DNA of 64,000 bases, from contig NJPS01000032.1 in the NCBI GenBank assembly GCA_002946415.1, forward strand, positions 496,001-560,000, given 5' to 3'. This document shows positions 21,115 through 30,408 of this stretch, one piece after another; positions within the stretch are counted from its first letter, which is position 1; the number at the start of each line of letters is the position of its first letter. Both the position numbers and the translations under genes were made by a program. This DNA comes from Rutstroemia sp. NJR-2017a BVV2 (taxonomy: Eukaryota; Ascomycota; Leotiomycetes; Helotiales; Rutstroemiaceae). The notes below the pieces were generated by a model, which had not been told where the DNA came from, made no database searches, and worked only from the letters and a program-made list of their open reading frames with translations.

Positions 21115-23056
21115 TGACACGAACGGCAGCGGTAACATTAGCACGACGCGCAGATCTGCACAGCAGCAGGCGAGAACACAAAATGCAGCATTAACTGGCG
21201 CGTCGTTGGCCTTTTCGAACAAGCCTCCGGTCAAGCCGAAACCGATCATAAATACATACAGCGGAAGCAATGGGGCATTAGCAGCGGCAACAAAGGTTGG
21301 CGGGAAATCGCTCTCCCCAGCGAACGGTTCGACGTTGGAGCAACATATGAGGAGTCAGAGGACGGGCGAAAGTTCAGCGACGGATGCGTCGGAGGGACGG
21401 GGTGTGCAGAGGGGATCACCGCAGTTCAATCAGCGACTCAATGGACTTTTACAACCACCGCGCAATACTGCGGATCCTGCGAAATCACCAGCCTTTATGG
21501 CGGCGAATCTAGCTGCTTCGAGGTCCGCATCGAATAGTCCAAGTCTTAATGCGCAGCGGTTACCTTCGCCTGTGCCGTCGAGACGATTATCTTATGCTTC
21601 TTCAACCGATAGTCATGACAGGCGGCCAGACGTTTCGAGTATTCCTCCTACCTCTTCGCTGGTAGGGATGTTTGAACAGAATGCGACGACGTCGCAAAAG
21701 AAAGTGGTTAAACGTCCGGTTTCACCACGGCCACGACCTGTTTCTTCGGCTTCTACTCTGGTTCCTAATCCGCCTCTTCCACCTTCACCAAAGAAGTCTA
21801 CAAAACCCCCTGTGCAGCCTCCGCGGCGTGCTTCCCTGGAGGGAGTGAAACTAGAAAAAGCAAAAGCTCCAGTCACAAAACCTACACCACCAGCCCCTCG
21901 GCCGATGTCGTCGCACATTACCCCTCCAGAGTCAACGAAAGATGCGCCAAAACCCCCAGTCAAACCTCGCCGACGTGCATCGTTAGGGGAATCTACTGGA
22001 GACAAAGCAATACATCTACCTCCGAAACCTGCCGCTCCCACTACAAAACCTACCTCATCCGTTGCACCCCCCAAGGCGATAGAACAGGATACTAAACCCC
22101 CAGTACAACCCCCACGACGTGCATCCACAACACCCAAACCTCCACCGCCCAAATCGCCCAAGCCCAAAACAATTCTTCCATCTAAACCCACCTCTACCCC
22201 CTCAAACCACGACCCAAACGACAGCGACGCCTCCTCCAACGACTCTTTCGTATCCGCCTCATCCCAACACCGCCCCTCCTGGCGCGCCGAACTATCCCGC
22301 CAACCCCCCCGCGCCCTCCCCAGCCACTCCACCTCCCCCAACCCCATCGACTCCCTCGCCAATGCCATCGTCGCCTCCTCACTCGCCTCCTCACGCGCCA
22401 CCTCCCCTTCCAAAAGCACCCTCCACCCCCCCGCTCCCCCTCCCACCCGCCGCCACAAACACAACCACCACCTCTTCCACCACAGCTCCTCCCCCTCCCT
22501 CTCCCGCAGCACCTCCCCCTCCCGCCCCATCCTCAAAACCACCATGCGCAACAACCCCAAATCCCCGTCCGCCCCCGACGAAAACGAAAAGCGCCGCGCG
22601 AAAAAACACCACCTGGTAAAAAAACACCCCAACAAGCACCACGAGGGCGACCGCAAGCGCTGGCGCGACACCATTACGGAGCGCGAGCGCAAGAGATACG
22701 AAGCTGTGTGGGCTTCAAATCGGGGACTATTCCCGGAGACGATCTTGCCGAATGGCAAAGTGGGATATATAGAGAGCGCGGAGGATAGCGTGTGTGGGCT
22801 TGTGGTGAGGGATATTTGGCAGCGGTCACGTCTGGATTGGGAGGTGTTGGGGGAGGTGTGGGATTTGGTGGAAGGGAAGGGTGGGGGGAGTAGTGTGGTG
22901 GGGATGGGGAGGTTGGGGAAGGAGGAGTTTGTGGTGGGGATGTGGTTGGTGGATCAGAGGTTGAAGGGGAGGAAGTTGCCGATTAGGGTGAGTGATAGTG
23001 TGTGGAGGAGTGTGGGGGGGTTGAAGGGGATTAAGGTTAGGAGGGTAGGGAACTAA
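21092..23056 (+). CDS. IRS4: IRS4/TAX4-like EH-domain protein
   Basis: This 654-residue protein has a long Pro/Ser/Arg-rich N-terminal part and a C-terminal EH (Eps15-homology) domain, about residues 530-640. The EH domain shows RDTITERERKRYEAVWASN, a VWDLV(E)G-type calcium-loop region, and the WQRSRLDWEVLGEVWDL and EEFVVGMWLVDQRLKGRKLP blocks. This is the layout of fungal Irs4 (increased rDNA silencing 4). Known role: the EH domain binds the phosphoinositide 5-phosphatase Inp51 and so lowers PI(4,5)P2 and affects wall integrity. The proline-rich part carries three copies of a KPPVxPxRRAS unit with SH3-type PxxP and PKA-type RRxS features. Codon third positions in 22200-22560 are very C-rich, so a long antisense ORF arises there. 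No intron is needed. Confidence 0.82.
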   Translation: MTAELNPSDTNGSGNISTTRRSAQQQARTQNAALTGASLAFSNKPPVKPKPIINTYSGSNGALAAATKVGGKSLSPANGSTLEQHMRSQRTGESSATDASEGRGVQRGSPQFNQRLNGLLQPPRNTADPAKSPAFMAANLAASRSASNSPSLNAQRLPSPVPSRRLSYASSTDSHDRRPDVSSIPPTSSLVGMFEQNATTSQKKVVKRPVSPRPRPVSSASTLVPNPPLPPSPKKSTKPPVQPPRRASLEGVKLEKAKAPVTKPTPPAPRPMSSHITPPESTKDAPKPPVKPRRRASLGESTGDKAIHLPPKPAAPTTKPTSSVAPPKAIEQDTKPPVQPPRRASTTPKPPPPKSPKPKTILPSKPTSTPSNHDPNDSDASSNDSFVSASSQHRPSWRAELSRQPPRALPSHSTSPNPIDSLANAIVASSLASSRATSPSKSTLHPPAPPPTRRHKHNHHLFHHSSSPSLSRSTSPSRPILKTTMRNNPKSPSAPDENEKRRAKKHHLVKKHPNKHHEGDRKRWRDTITERERKRYEAVWASNRGLFPETILPNGKVGYIESAEDSVCGLVVRDIWQRSRLDWEVLGEVWDLVEGKGGGSSVVGMGRLGKEEFVVGMWLVDQRLKGRKLPIRVSDSVWRSVGGLKGIKVRRVGN

Positions 23057-24084
23057 GGAGTGGTGGTGGTTGCGTTGGGTTTGGGTTTGGGTTTGCAGGA
23101 GTAGGACGTGGTCATGGTTTGGGAGATGGGATGGAGAGAGTCATCAGAAATGGATGAATTAGTGCATCGATAGATTGATTGTTAGATGCAGAGATACCTA
23201 CTTATTGATATGGTTTTATTTATTGAGCGAGCGAGCGAGCATGCATTATAGAATCCGGTAGACATCTAAATATACCTTATGGAAGACGGGGTTAAGCTAA
23301 AGCTGAAGCAAGGCTTAGATGATAAAAGGGGGTATAGATACTTGCTAGCGAGTGTTATCATCTCAGCGTATGTCTGCGGCGTTGATATTAAGTAGACATG
23401 AGGCATGGACCGAGGAAATCTAATTTGCCTTGAAAATACATGATTCATTCCTCTTTTCGAATAGCGGGCGAAAAATGTCCAAGGAAGATGGAGAGTCCTT
23501 AGATCTGATATCTCCGAGGGGACTACTGTGCTAGTTAATGATAGGTGTACCGGCGCCATCAATATGTATCGCCACCATTGAAACTACATCGGCGCCACTA
23601 TATCTTCTTTGCTTTGTATTTAATAAAGTGATTTGTACTATCTTACTTGTACTTTCTCGTTTCCTATAGTTGGAGTTGCACCAGTTAGTCTTCCATAGAG
23701 GTATAGGAGTCTATATAGCTCCCTCGGATATCCCAGGGGACTATTTTACGATAGACCCGTAGAAGTATCTGATAGCCCTGTGGGAGATCCCGATTGGAGA
23801 GAATGCGATCCTCTATGTACTTCTTCTATCTCAGCACGTCACCTTGAGCACCTTAGCTCTCGTGCTCCAGTGCAGTGTAGCTAGGGCGCGTATACTCTTC
23901 CGTCAAACAAGCCTCAAACTAGTCAACTGTTCTATACATCAATAAAACTGACGATGGCGGGGCTGCTGCAGACAGAGAGAACCATGGGTAGTTTCGCGTT
24001 TTGTTTTGTCGTAACCTTATTTATCATCGCTCTCATCGCCGTTAGCAAAGAATTTGTCGTACTTCCGTGTACACTTGATACTTG
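23057..24084. other. 1-kb convergent spacer
   Basis: This lies between the 3' ends of the IRS4-like and HET-domain genes. A short GAGC repeat occurs near 23228-23240. A GGCGCCA-containing stretch (23540-23600) occurs twice in similar form. No ORF has recognisable similarity. It could hold decayed sequence, but I see no transposon termini. Confidence 0.45.
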
Positions 24085-26058
24085 TTAGACAAGTGTTATT
24101 ATTTCTCGAGTGAAACCTTTGAAATCCTTTTCTTGTAACCCAATCAAAATACCAACTCGGCGATATTTCCCTGTGGATCCAACTGGAGGTAGTAATGGGG
24201 AAATTAAAAGCCCGTCAATGACTGCTTCAGGAGCGCCTTGGGTCACCCCATAAGTCCGACGAGCGATAGCTAGACAGAGTACATCCATTCCGTATGATGT
24301 GCGGTCGTCCAGCTCAGCGATCGCCCCGGCATTCAAAGTAGTATCATCACTATGTGATGCAGAAGGATACCATCTGAAGGATAGCTCTGTATCGAAAAGT
24401 CCCCATCTAACAAAGCCTTCGAGTTTGAGAAAGCCATCTGTTACTCTGCTGAAAGGAAGCGCCTCATTTTCAAGGACTATGTCGACACTGATAATGTTTA
24501 TACCATGCCATTGATATACCATCAGGCTCAGCACCTGAGGGTACTCAACCGGAGTTTCAAGAGAGGCCCACGACCAGCTAGGTGCCATGTATAATGCACT
24601 TGGAACATAGTCCTTGTTCAGAAGGACTTGCCAAAGAAGTAGTCTTGGAAGTAACCCTCCAGACCACAAACCAGCGAGGTACTTCATATTTGCTTGAGCG
24701 GAGAAGAGCGCAGCTACAGCTCCGAGCGCCGGCAATTTGTCTTCTCCGTAGGATAGCAGTCGCTGCGAGTATATGCCGACGATCTGAGCCCATGCCCGTC
24801 CTATAGCTTGAAGATCCGAAAAGTTTGATATCGAATTGGATGATCTTCGAAGTTGCCACGGAATTGATTCCCTTAGGGTCTTGAGCGAGGTTGCCTGAAT
24901 ATTGGCTAAATTGAGCGAGTTTCCCAGATTGACAGTGTGCTCTTGGCAATGATACTGAAGAGTGTGACTGCTATAGATGAGCAGTCTTGGAGACAGCAGC
25001 TGTTCCTGCAGCGTCCAGGCTCGTTTATTTATAGGCTCGTCATTATGGTTATAACCTGCATCTAATCGCAGAGAAACCGAGCTTAATTTGCCGCTAGGGG
25101 CCCAGAATGGTATTTGGAAAGATGGTTTGGGTGGCTCTCGGTTCTCGAGAAAGCCTTGATTGGCACTGCTAGCACTAGCTGCAACGATTGTGATTGATGA
25201 ATTTTGATATGTTTCGCCCATCGAAGCCAGCTCAGACAGCTTGTCATCCATAGAATCCTGGATGATACAGATAGCGTCGATCCAGAGATACTTTATATCC
25301 ATACGTTTGGTAACAGTGATTGCATCTTGGATAGTCTGTGATAAAGCCGATGTGTCTAGTTGTTTAAATCGGGAGTTGACATTGTGCAATGTCGTAAGAC
25401 CCTTTTGGTCTGCTCCCCAGCAGTAAGAAAGAGCGGCATAGTATCCAACTGTTCCGTTTGCTGTGTAAAGCCTTGGGTATTCAGGATGCTCTTCTGGGCT
25501 AACTTCGATCACTCTGGTTGGTAGTAAAGATGGCTGTATTGACCCGCATTTTTCATGCTGGCCACATTCTCTTAACCACGTACAAATTTGTTGGGAAGCT
25601 TGAAAAGAATTGACCTGATTATCCAGATTTCTAGCAGTAACAATTTCTCCTACCATACTATCATGTGTTGTGAAAATTGCAGCTTGCACCGACCAGCTGT
25701 TGACGGAGATAAGTGCTACGTTGTTCCCTGCTGGTGTGAACGGTGCGAACCTCTCATCCGTCTTCAAGGCTAACAGCCCAATCCGTAATTGTCCTGGTGG
25801 TAAAGATGCCCCGGGTGCGCTCTCTTGATAATAACTCGAGTAGGCTAAACCCGTGTTTACCTTAGGAAGGATCGCGCTACACCAAGTGCAGCCTGCGGCA
25901 GCGGCCTTCTCGATATTAGAAACAGTCGTAATATACGTAGGGCCATCGTGGTCATAGTCTCGAATGGGTTTGCATAGCGTGCGGAATTCGTCTGTTGAAA
26001 ATATTGAGGTCCAGCAAGATTTGCAAACTAAGGATCGTGGGTTCACACTTTGCGGCAT
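24085..26058 (-). CDS. HET-domain protein (heterokaryon incompatibility family)
   Basis: This is a 657-residue protein starting at the ATG for MPQSVNPRSLVCKSC; the open frame extends slightly further but only to a GTG. The HET domain begins at YAALSYCWG (about residues 208-215). It continues with SQTIQDAITVTKRMDIKYLWIDAICIIQD, a MGETYQNSSITIVAASA block and RAWTLQEQLLSPRLLIY, all typical. The N-terminal ~70 residues have paired cysteines (CKSC, CTWC) that may form a small metal-binding head. HET proteins act in non-self recognition and programmed cell death on hyphal fusion; many family members have no known role. No NACHT or repeat domain is fused. This is the most accessory-like gene in an otherwise housekeeping stretch, and its flanks are larger than those of its neighbours. 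Confidence 0.9.
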   Translation of the reverse strand: MPQSVNPRSLVCKSCWTSIFSTDEFRTLCKPIRDYDHDGPTYITTVSNIEKAAAAGCTWCSAILPKVNTGLAYSSYYQESAPGASLPPGQLRIGLLALKTDERFAPFTPAGNNVALISVNSWSVQAAIFTTHDSMVGEIVTARNLDNQVNSFQASQQICTWLRECGQHEKCGSIQPSLLPTRVIEVSPEEHPEYPRLYTANGTVGYYAALSYCWGADQKGLTTLHNVNSRFKQLDTSALSQTIQDAITVTKRMDIKYLWIDAICIIQDSMDDKLSELASMGETYQNSSITIVAASASSANQGFLENREPPKPSFQIPFWAPSGKLSSVSLRLDAGYNHNDEPINKRAWTLQEQLLSPRLLIYSSHTLQYHCQEHTVNLGNSLNLANIQATSLKTLRESIPWQLRRSSNSISNFSDLQAIGRAWAQIVGIYSQRLLSYGEDKLPALGAVAALFSAQANMKYLAGLWSGGLLPRLLLWQVLLNKDYVPSALYMAPSWSWASLETPVEYPQVLSLMVYQWHGINIISVDIVLENEALPFSRVTDGFLKLEGFVRWGLFDTELSFRWYPSASHSDDTTLNAGAIAELDDRTSYGMDVLCLAIARRTYGVTQGAPEAVIDGLLISPLLPPVGSTGKYRRVGILIGLQEKDFKGFTREIITLV

Positions 26059-26658
26059 ATCGGTAAATGCCACACAGAGAAGTTGCTTCGATATTCTACA
26101 GACTGCGTTTGTATATATCCAGTAACCGATTCGGTTGCAACGAAGATCAAATTAAGTGATTAATATCTAACTGTGTAATACTAACTCGAGGACGGCTGGT
26201 GATAGTTTGGCACCGGAGGATGACGGGCGATGATGATAATGAGGGGACGAGGCTCAAACCGGGGTACCAGCCGGCTCCTGTCAATCACAACATCTGCGGT
26301 AGAGTAGCCTCATTAGAATCATCCATGTAATCCTCACTAAGAATACTCCACTTATTTGAATTCAACCCCCCTTTTTCGTAAACGAGACTACTAACCTTAC
26401 CTAGTTAGAAAGCTAGAGATAAACTTGTAGAATTTACATAATCTGGACGATCTTACATTAAGGGAAAATCGGATATCTGACTCCATTTGTGTGGTTCATG
26501 ATTAAGCTACTTGTATCTATTGGGGGACAATATGTATGCGATGATTTGGATGAGTATAGAGTCGTTATTCGATCAATACAATATATCCACCCGTATACAT
26601 ACACCACACGACCGCCTCATCGCCCCTACTACCCCTTTCAATTCCTCCCACCTCATAA
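26059..26658. other. Upstream region of the HET gene / 3' flank of the DSC1 gene
   Basis: A 600-bp tandem-orientation spacer. No gene-like ORF outside shadows, and no repeat of note. Confidence 0.5.
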
Positions 26659-29256
26659 TCACAAAGGCGGCAGCGTCTCCCTACAAATCGGGCACTGTAA
26701 CCTAAACTTCATCCAGCCCTCCAAACACTGCGTATGGAAAATATGTCTACAAGGCGTAACCATATACGCCCTCCTAGCCAAGACGCCCGTCACACCCGTC
26801 ACACCCACCATTCCATCATCAGCTCCCCCAGCAGCAGGCACAATCGAGACCTCCAAAATCTGCATACAGATCGCACAATCGACCGATCTGGTATGCGACC
26901 CGGGCATTCGTTCTTCATCTCCCGTATTACTTCTAGAAAGGCTCTCCCCTCCCGTCCCCTTCACAAGTCCAATTGGCAGTCCCCCCTCCTCTACCCCATC
27001 CTCCCTCAACACCGGATGATAATCCCACCCGACTTCATACCACCCCTTCGGGGCCGCCCACCTGGGCCCCAAGATCTCCTGACTCGCCAGCACCAGAATC
27101 TGGCACCAGACCCAACCAGCGAGAACCGCAAACGCCAGGCCATCGCCGTCGGAAAAGAGTATATTGTCCTCATAGAGATAGAAGTACGCAAAGGGGAGCA
27201 GTCGCAGAACCGATTGCCCGATGACGAAGCGCCAGAGGAGAGCTTTCCGGCAGTTGCGGCGGATGTTGCGTTTGATTTGGGGGAGCCACAGAGAGAGGTA
27301 GATGAAGGAGAGAAGGTGGGTGTAGGCTGTGCGGAGGAAGACGGGCCAGGAGGTGGAGGAGAGGGAGACGAGGAGGATGATGGTGAGGAGGAGGACGAAT
27401 TGGCCGTATATGGGGCCGAAATCCGTGACGGCTCGGGAGGCTTGAGAGGGTTGGGTGGTAGTGGGACGAGGTACAGCTGATGCAGCGTTAGCGGTGTTTT
27501 CGGCGATTTCGGCGTCGATGTCTTGGTCCGAAGGTATGATTATTGGGGTGTTTGCCGTGTTGGTTTGTGCGTTAGAAGTTGCTGGTAATGGCAAAGTATC
27601 TGCACCGGCTGCTGTGATAACTGTAGCTGCTGGCCTTGACGGCGCCGGATTTCTAGCTTGCGCGGCAGCCGCAGCAGCAGCCTGCGCGCGTTCCTGTTCT
27701 TGTCTTTCTGGTTCTTGAACACTGTGAATATTGAGAATAAAGCGAACACCAAGAACCAGCGACATCAGACCCGAAAATGACGCCAGAAGCGCACAGGGAA
27801 AGATACTCGGCATTGTAGCGCTGGCAAGAGACATAGCAAAGAACAGCAAGCCATCTGCTAGAAGCATCATTCCCATAGTATGAATGCTGACCCGACCAAC
27901 TGTTGATGGTGTGGACGCTTCTTTGCATTGCAGCTTTATAGTCAATGTTTGAGCAAACCAAACCACAGCTAGCATCAATAGGAAATTCCGAACATGCTGC
28001 AGGAAAACTTCTTCTTTCATGCCCACAAGATGCTCTCCCTCCGCGGTTGCAAAATTAGGCGGCCCTATTGATTCTAGCATAAACCCACAATCAGGCGAGA
28101 GAATCACCACCGACATCTGTAATCTAGGTATCTCCACAACCGGTGCACCGTTCGGAAACCTCAGCTCGTTCTCGATTTCCTTAATAATATCCTGCGACAA
28201 CGGAGCGGAAGCTCCTTCCAGCATCAAAGTTTGCAGCTGGGCAAATACCACATACTCACAGTGAGGTGTTGGTAGTCCGTCAATATGGTTGGCTTCCAAA
28301 AGACTCCTCGGATCCTCCTTTGCAGCTTCTTCCATCTTTTCTAGTCGTTTCCGTAATATCTCTTTCATGACTATAGCGCTACTGTTGAAATGTTCTTCGT
28401 CGATAGCAAAGTGCGGAAGACCATAAGCACCCGCAAATTTGTCGCTCGTCGTTGTGAGAAGTATAGATCCCTCTTGAGGCCAATGGATCCCATGAAGTCT
28501 CATTTCGTAGCCATCTCCATTACTGCTTTCATCTCGAACGGTCAGAGATGCAGAAAGTTCCCTAACCAGAATTCCCTTTACTGGATGAACCAGCCCATAG
28601 TCAATATCTTCGATGCCATCCTCTGCCTTCGGTTCTGGCGTATGTCGACTGCTCCTATTATAGAGCATCTCCTCCCCCTCAACCTCATCCAACCTAAGAC
28701 TCATCTTCCCTCGCCTACCCGTAACATTCCTCGCCCACCCCTCCATATCCGTATCTCTTACAGCCCAGTCAATCCCCGGCGCAATCGTACTCAAATTCAA
28801 CCTACTCCTGCTCTCTTTCCCACCATCCAACCCCCCCATATACCTCGCCCACTTCCCCCTCACCACCCCCGTCACATTCTCATAAACCCCATGCAGCCCC
28901 GTCCCTCCATTCTGGAATATTTCCGCCGCTTCCCTATACTCCGCCCACTTCCTCATCTTATCGCACGTCTCCCTAAACACTCCTAATCGCTCCCATCTAT
29001 ATCCATCTCCTTCCCTAAACCCCGTCAGGTTCAACCACCTCCCTTGTTCTCCTGCTTCGGCTGGTGTAAAATCCCCCCAAGCAGTCGCATTTAACACCCC
29101 CACCGCGCTCCTCGACCTGTTAAGCTGCGCCTCGGCATAGTTACGCGGGGAGTCGAAATTCGGCGGCAGGTTCGCTTCGTTGGAGGAGAAGATGTACAGG
29201 AATAGGATGATGATGAGCAGGCCGGCGAAGTCGCTTCGTGGGGGAACTTGAGGCAT
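26659..29256 (-). CDS. DSC1: Dsc E3 ubiquitin ligase subunit 1 (Tul1-like transmembrane RING protein)
   Basis: This 865-residue single-exon membrane protein starts MPQVPPRSDFAGLLIIILFL, a signal-anchor. A lumenal region of about 400 residues with N-glycosylation sequons follows, then a multi-span part (about residues 420-745, e.g. NFLLMLAVVWFAQTLTIKL), and a C-terminal RING-H2. RING ligands are C794, C797, C836, H838, H841, C844, C855 and C858 (CAIC...CRHIFH...C...CPIC). Known: Dsc1/Tul1 is the E3 of the Golgi/endosomal Dsc complex, which degrades mislocalised membrane proteins and, in several fungi, enables SREBP cleavage needed for low-oxygen and azole responses. The linker between the first two RING cysteine pairs is unusually long and Gly/Val-rich. 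It is divergent from the HSBP1-like gene. Confidence 0.92.
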   Translation of the reverse strand: MPQVPPRSDFAGLLIIILFLYIFSSNEANLPPNFDSPRNYAEAQLNRSRSAVGVLNATAWGDFTPAEAGEQGRWLNLTGFREGDGYRWERLGVFRETCDKMRKWAEYREAAEIFQNGGTGLHGVYENVTGVVRGKWARYMGGLDGGKESRSRLNLSTIAPGIDWAVRDTDMEGWARNVTGRRGKMSLRLDEVEGEEMLYNRSSRHTPEPKAEDGIEDIDYGLVHPVKGILVRELSASLTVRDESSNGDGYEMRLHGIHWPQEGSILLTTTSDKFAGAYGLPHFAIDEEHFNSSAIVMKEILRKRLEKMEEAAKEDPRSLLEANHIDGLPTPHCEYVVFAQLQTLMLEGASAPLSQDIIKEIENELRFPNGAPVVEIPRLQMSVVILSPDCGFMLESIGPPNFATAEGEHLVGMKEEVFLQHVRNFLLMLAVVWFAQTLTIKLQCKEASTPSTVGRVSIHTMGMMLLADGLLFFAMSLASATMPSIFPCALLASFSGLMSLVLGVRFILNIHSVQEPERQEQERAQAAAAAAAQARNPAPSRPAATVITAAGADTLPLPATSNAQTNTANTPIIIPSDQDIDAEIAENTANAASAVPRPTTTQPSQASRAVTDFGPIYGQFVLLLTIILLVSLSSTSWPVFLRTAYTHLLSFIYLSLWLPQIKRNIRRNCRKALLWRFVIGQSVLRLLPFAYFYLYEDNILFSDGDGLAFAVLAGWVWCQILVLASQEILGPRWAAPKGWYEVGWDYHPVLREDGVEEGGLPIGLVKGTGGESLSRSNTGDEERMPGSHTRSVDCAICMQILEVSIVPAAGGADDGMVGVTGVTGVLARRAYMVTPCRHIFHTQCLEGWMKFRLQCPICRETLPPL

Positions 29257-29635
29257 TATGTTGTTGATGGGGATTTATCGGGATGTCGTACTAAATGCGA
29301 GACATGCCATTTTCAATCCGGATAGATGCAAGAGAGCATTTTGCGATACAGTTGGAGAAATTGCAGTGAATAATACAACAACAGATCGTGTGCTGTGGAT
29401 TAAAGTCGATTGTGGATTCGCATGTGGTGGTGGATTGTTCTCGACCTGTCTCGTTCCGACGTACAATGACGGCACCTCCCCCTCGCACCTCCGTCTCACG
29501 TTAAACAAATCAAAACGCCCCCAAAACAATTATTCCGCAAACTGCAATTTGCGACAAGCTTCCCAGTACTCAACTTTCATTCCACATCTCCTGAATCTAA
29601 ATATTGCGCAACCACTCTACTACAAATCCCAAACC
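29257..29635. promoter_or_regulatory. Divergent promoter, DSC1 / HSBP1-like
   Basis: 379 bp between two divergent start codons. An ORF can be read through it on the plus strand but contains no coding signature. It presumably carries both core promoters. No clear TATA box is seen. Confidence 0.5.
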
Positions 29636-30094
29636 ATGGCGACAAACGGCACCGTCCAAAGCTCCCCAAACCCCAATCGCATGTCCACAGCATCCGTCAG
29701 TCTACCCCCAAAACCCACCCGCCGCCGCCACTACACCACCACCACAACGCGAACTAACCATTACCACTCCCTTCTAGATAACCACCGATGTCTCAGCAAC
29801 AGCCGAACTCAGTGCCGTCGTAGACGAGCTATTGAACTCTCTATCGAACAAATTTGCGGGCGTATCGAGCGAGATATTTGCCAAGAGTGCGTTGCGACAA
29901 TCACCCCCTTTTCTAGAATCCGATCGCGCAACGCTGCGGTGGTATTTTCTGGGAGGATTCTTGAGGAAACAGTCACTAATATATGCGCGCATGATGTAGT
30001 GGACGAGATGTCGCGACGATTGGACAGTTTAGAGGCGACTCTGCAAAGCAACCAGGAGGCAAGGGATGGGAAGAATAGTCCTACGAAGATGTGA
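29636..30094 (+). CDS. HSBP1-like coiled-coil protein (heat shock factor-binding protein 1 family)
   Basis: Three short exons, 29636-29695, 29778-29886 and 30000-30094, encode 87 residues. Intron 1 (82 bp) has GTCAGT, a CTAAC branch and CTTCTAG. Intron 2 (113 bp) has GTGCGT, a CTAAT branch and TGTAG. The spliced middle reads ELSAVVDELLNSLSNKF then GVSSEIFAKMDEMSRRLDSL. This matches the HSBP1 heptad coiled coil (V-x-x-L-L/M-x-x-M-x-x-K-F followed by I-x-x-R/K-M-D-x-M-x-x-R-I/L-x-x-L-E). Known: HSBP1 trimers bind the HSF1 oligomerisation region and also take part in WASH-complex assembly in animals; the fungal role is little known. The splice junction rebuilds an ATG codon in FAK-M-DEM. The gene is missed if only long ORFs are considered. 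Family call is good; exon 1 is the least certain part. Confidence 0.8.
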   Translation: MATNGTVQSSPNPNRMSTASVSLPPKPTRRRHYTTTTTRTNHYHSLLDNHRCLSNSRTQCRRRRAIELSIEQICGRIERDICQECVATITPFSRIRSRNAAVVFSGRILEETVTNICAHDVVDEMSRRLDSLEATLQSNQEARDGKNSPTKM

Positions 30095-30408
30095 AAAGGG
30101 GGGCGAGCGAGCGGACGACTGGGAAATCACTGTACATACGGGGGCATGGGCGGGAAACTTTTAGGGATGGAGGGATTTTGAGCAGGATGCGGGATTACAA
30201 TCACGATCACTGCGAGCAACAGGCGTTGGAAAAAGGGGGGATGGATGGAATGGATAGGGGCGGCGATACCAAAGGATCATTTTCACAGTGAAGGCTAGGC
30301 AAGATACATGTTTAAATCAATTTCAAGCTAATCAGACTTTAATCATTCAATTTTTCCTACACTATGAAACAAGATACTAGCCACCGTCATAAAGCGTTCA
30401 TACTTTTT
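30095..30408. other. Convergent spacer
   Basis: 314 bp between the HSBP1-like (+) and PDI (-) stop codons, likely both 3' UTRs. Nothing else is seen. Confidence 0.5.

Noticed and set aside
21613..22758. A 381-codon minus-strand ORF inside the IRS4-like gene
   Set aside because: Gly/Arg-rich product that mirrors the C-rich third positions of the sense gene. No domain.
23540..23960. Possible transposon remnant next to the HET gene
   Set aside because: No terminal inverted repeats, target-site duplication or transposase-like reading frame. Base composition is not that of strong RIP.
26734..27480. A 248-codon plus-strand ORF antisense to DSC1
   Set aside because: Antisense shadow; the DSC1 frame carries membrane spans and a complete RING.
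29258..30094. A 278-codon ORF read straight through the DSC1/HSBP1 promoter and gene
   Set aside because: It starts at the promoter, reads through two introns and one exon out of frame, and hides the HSBP1-like coiled coil.
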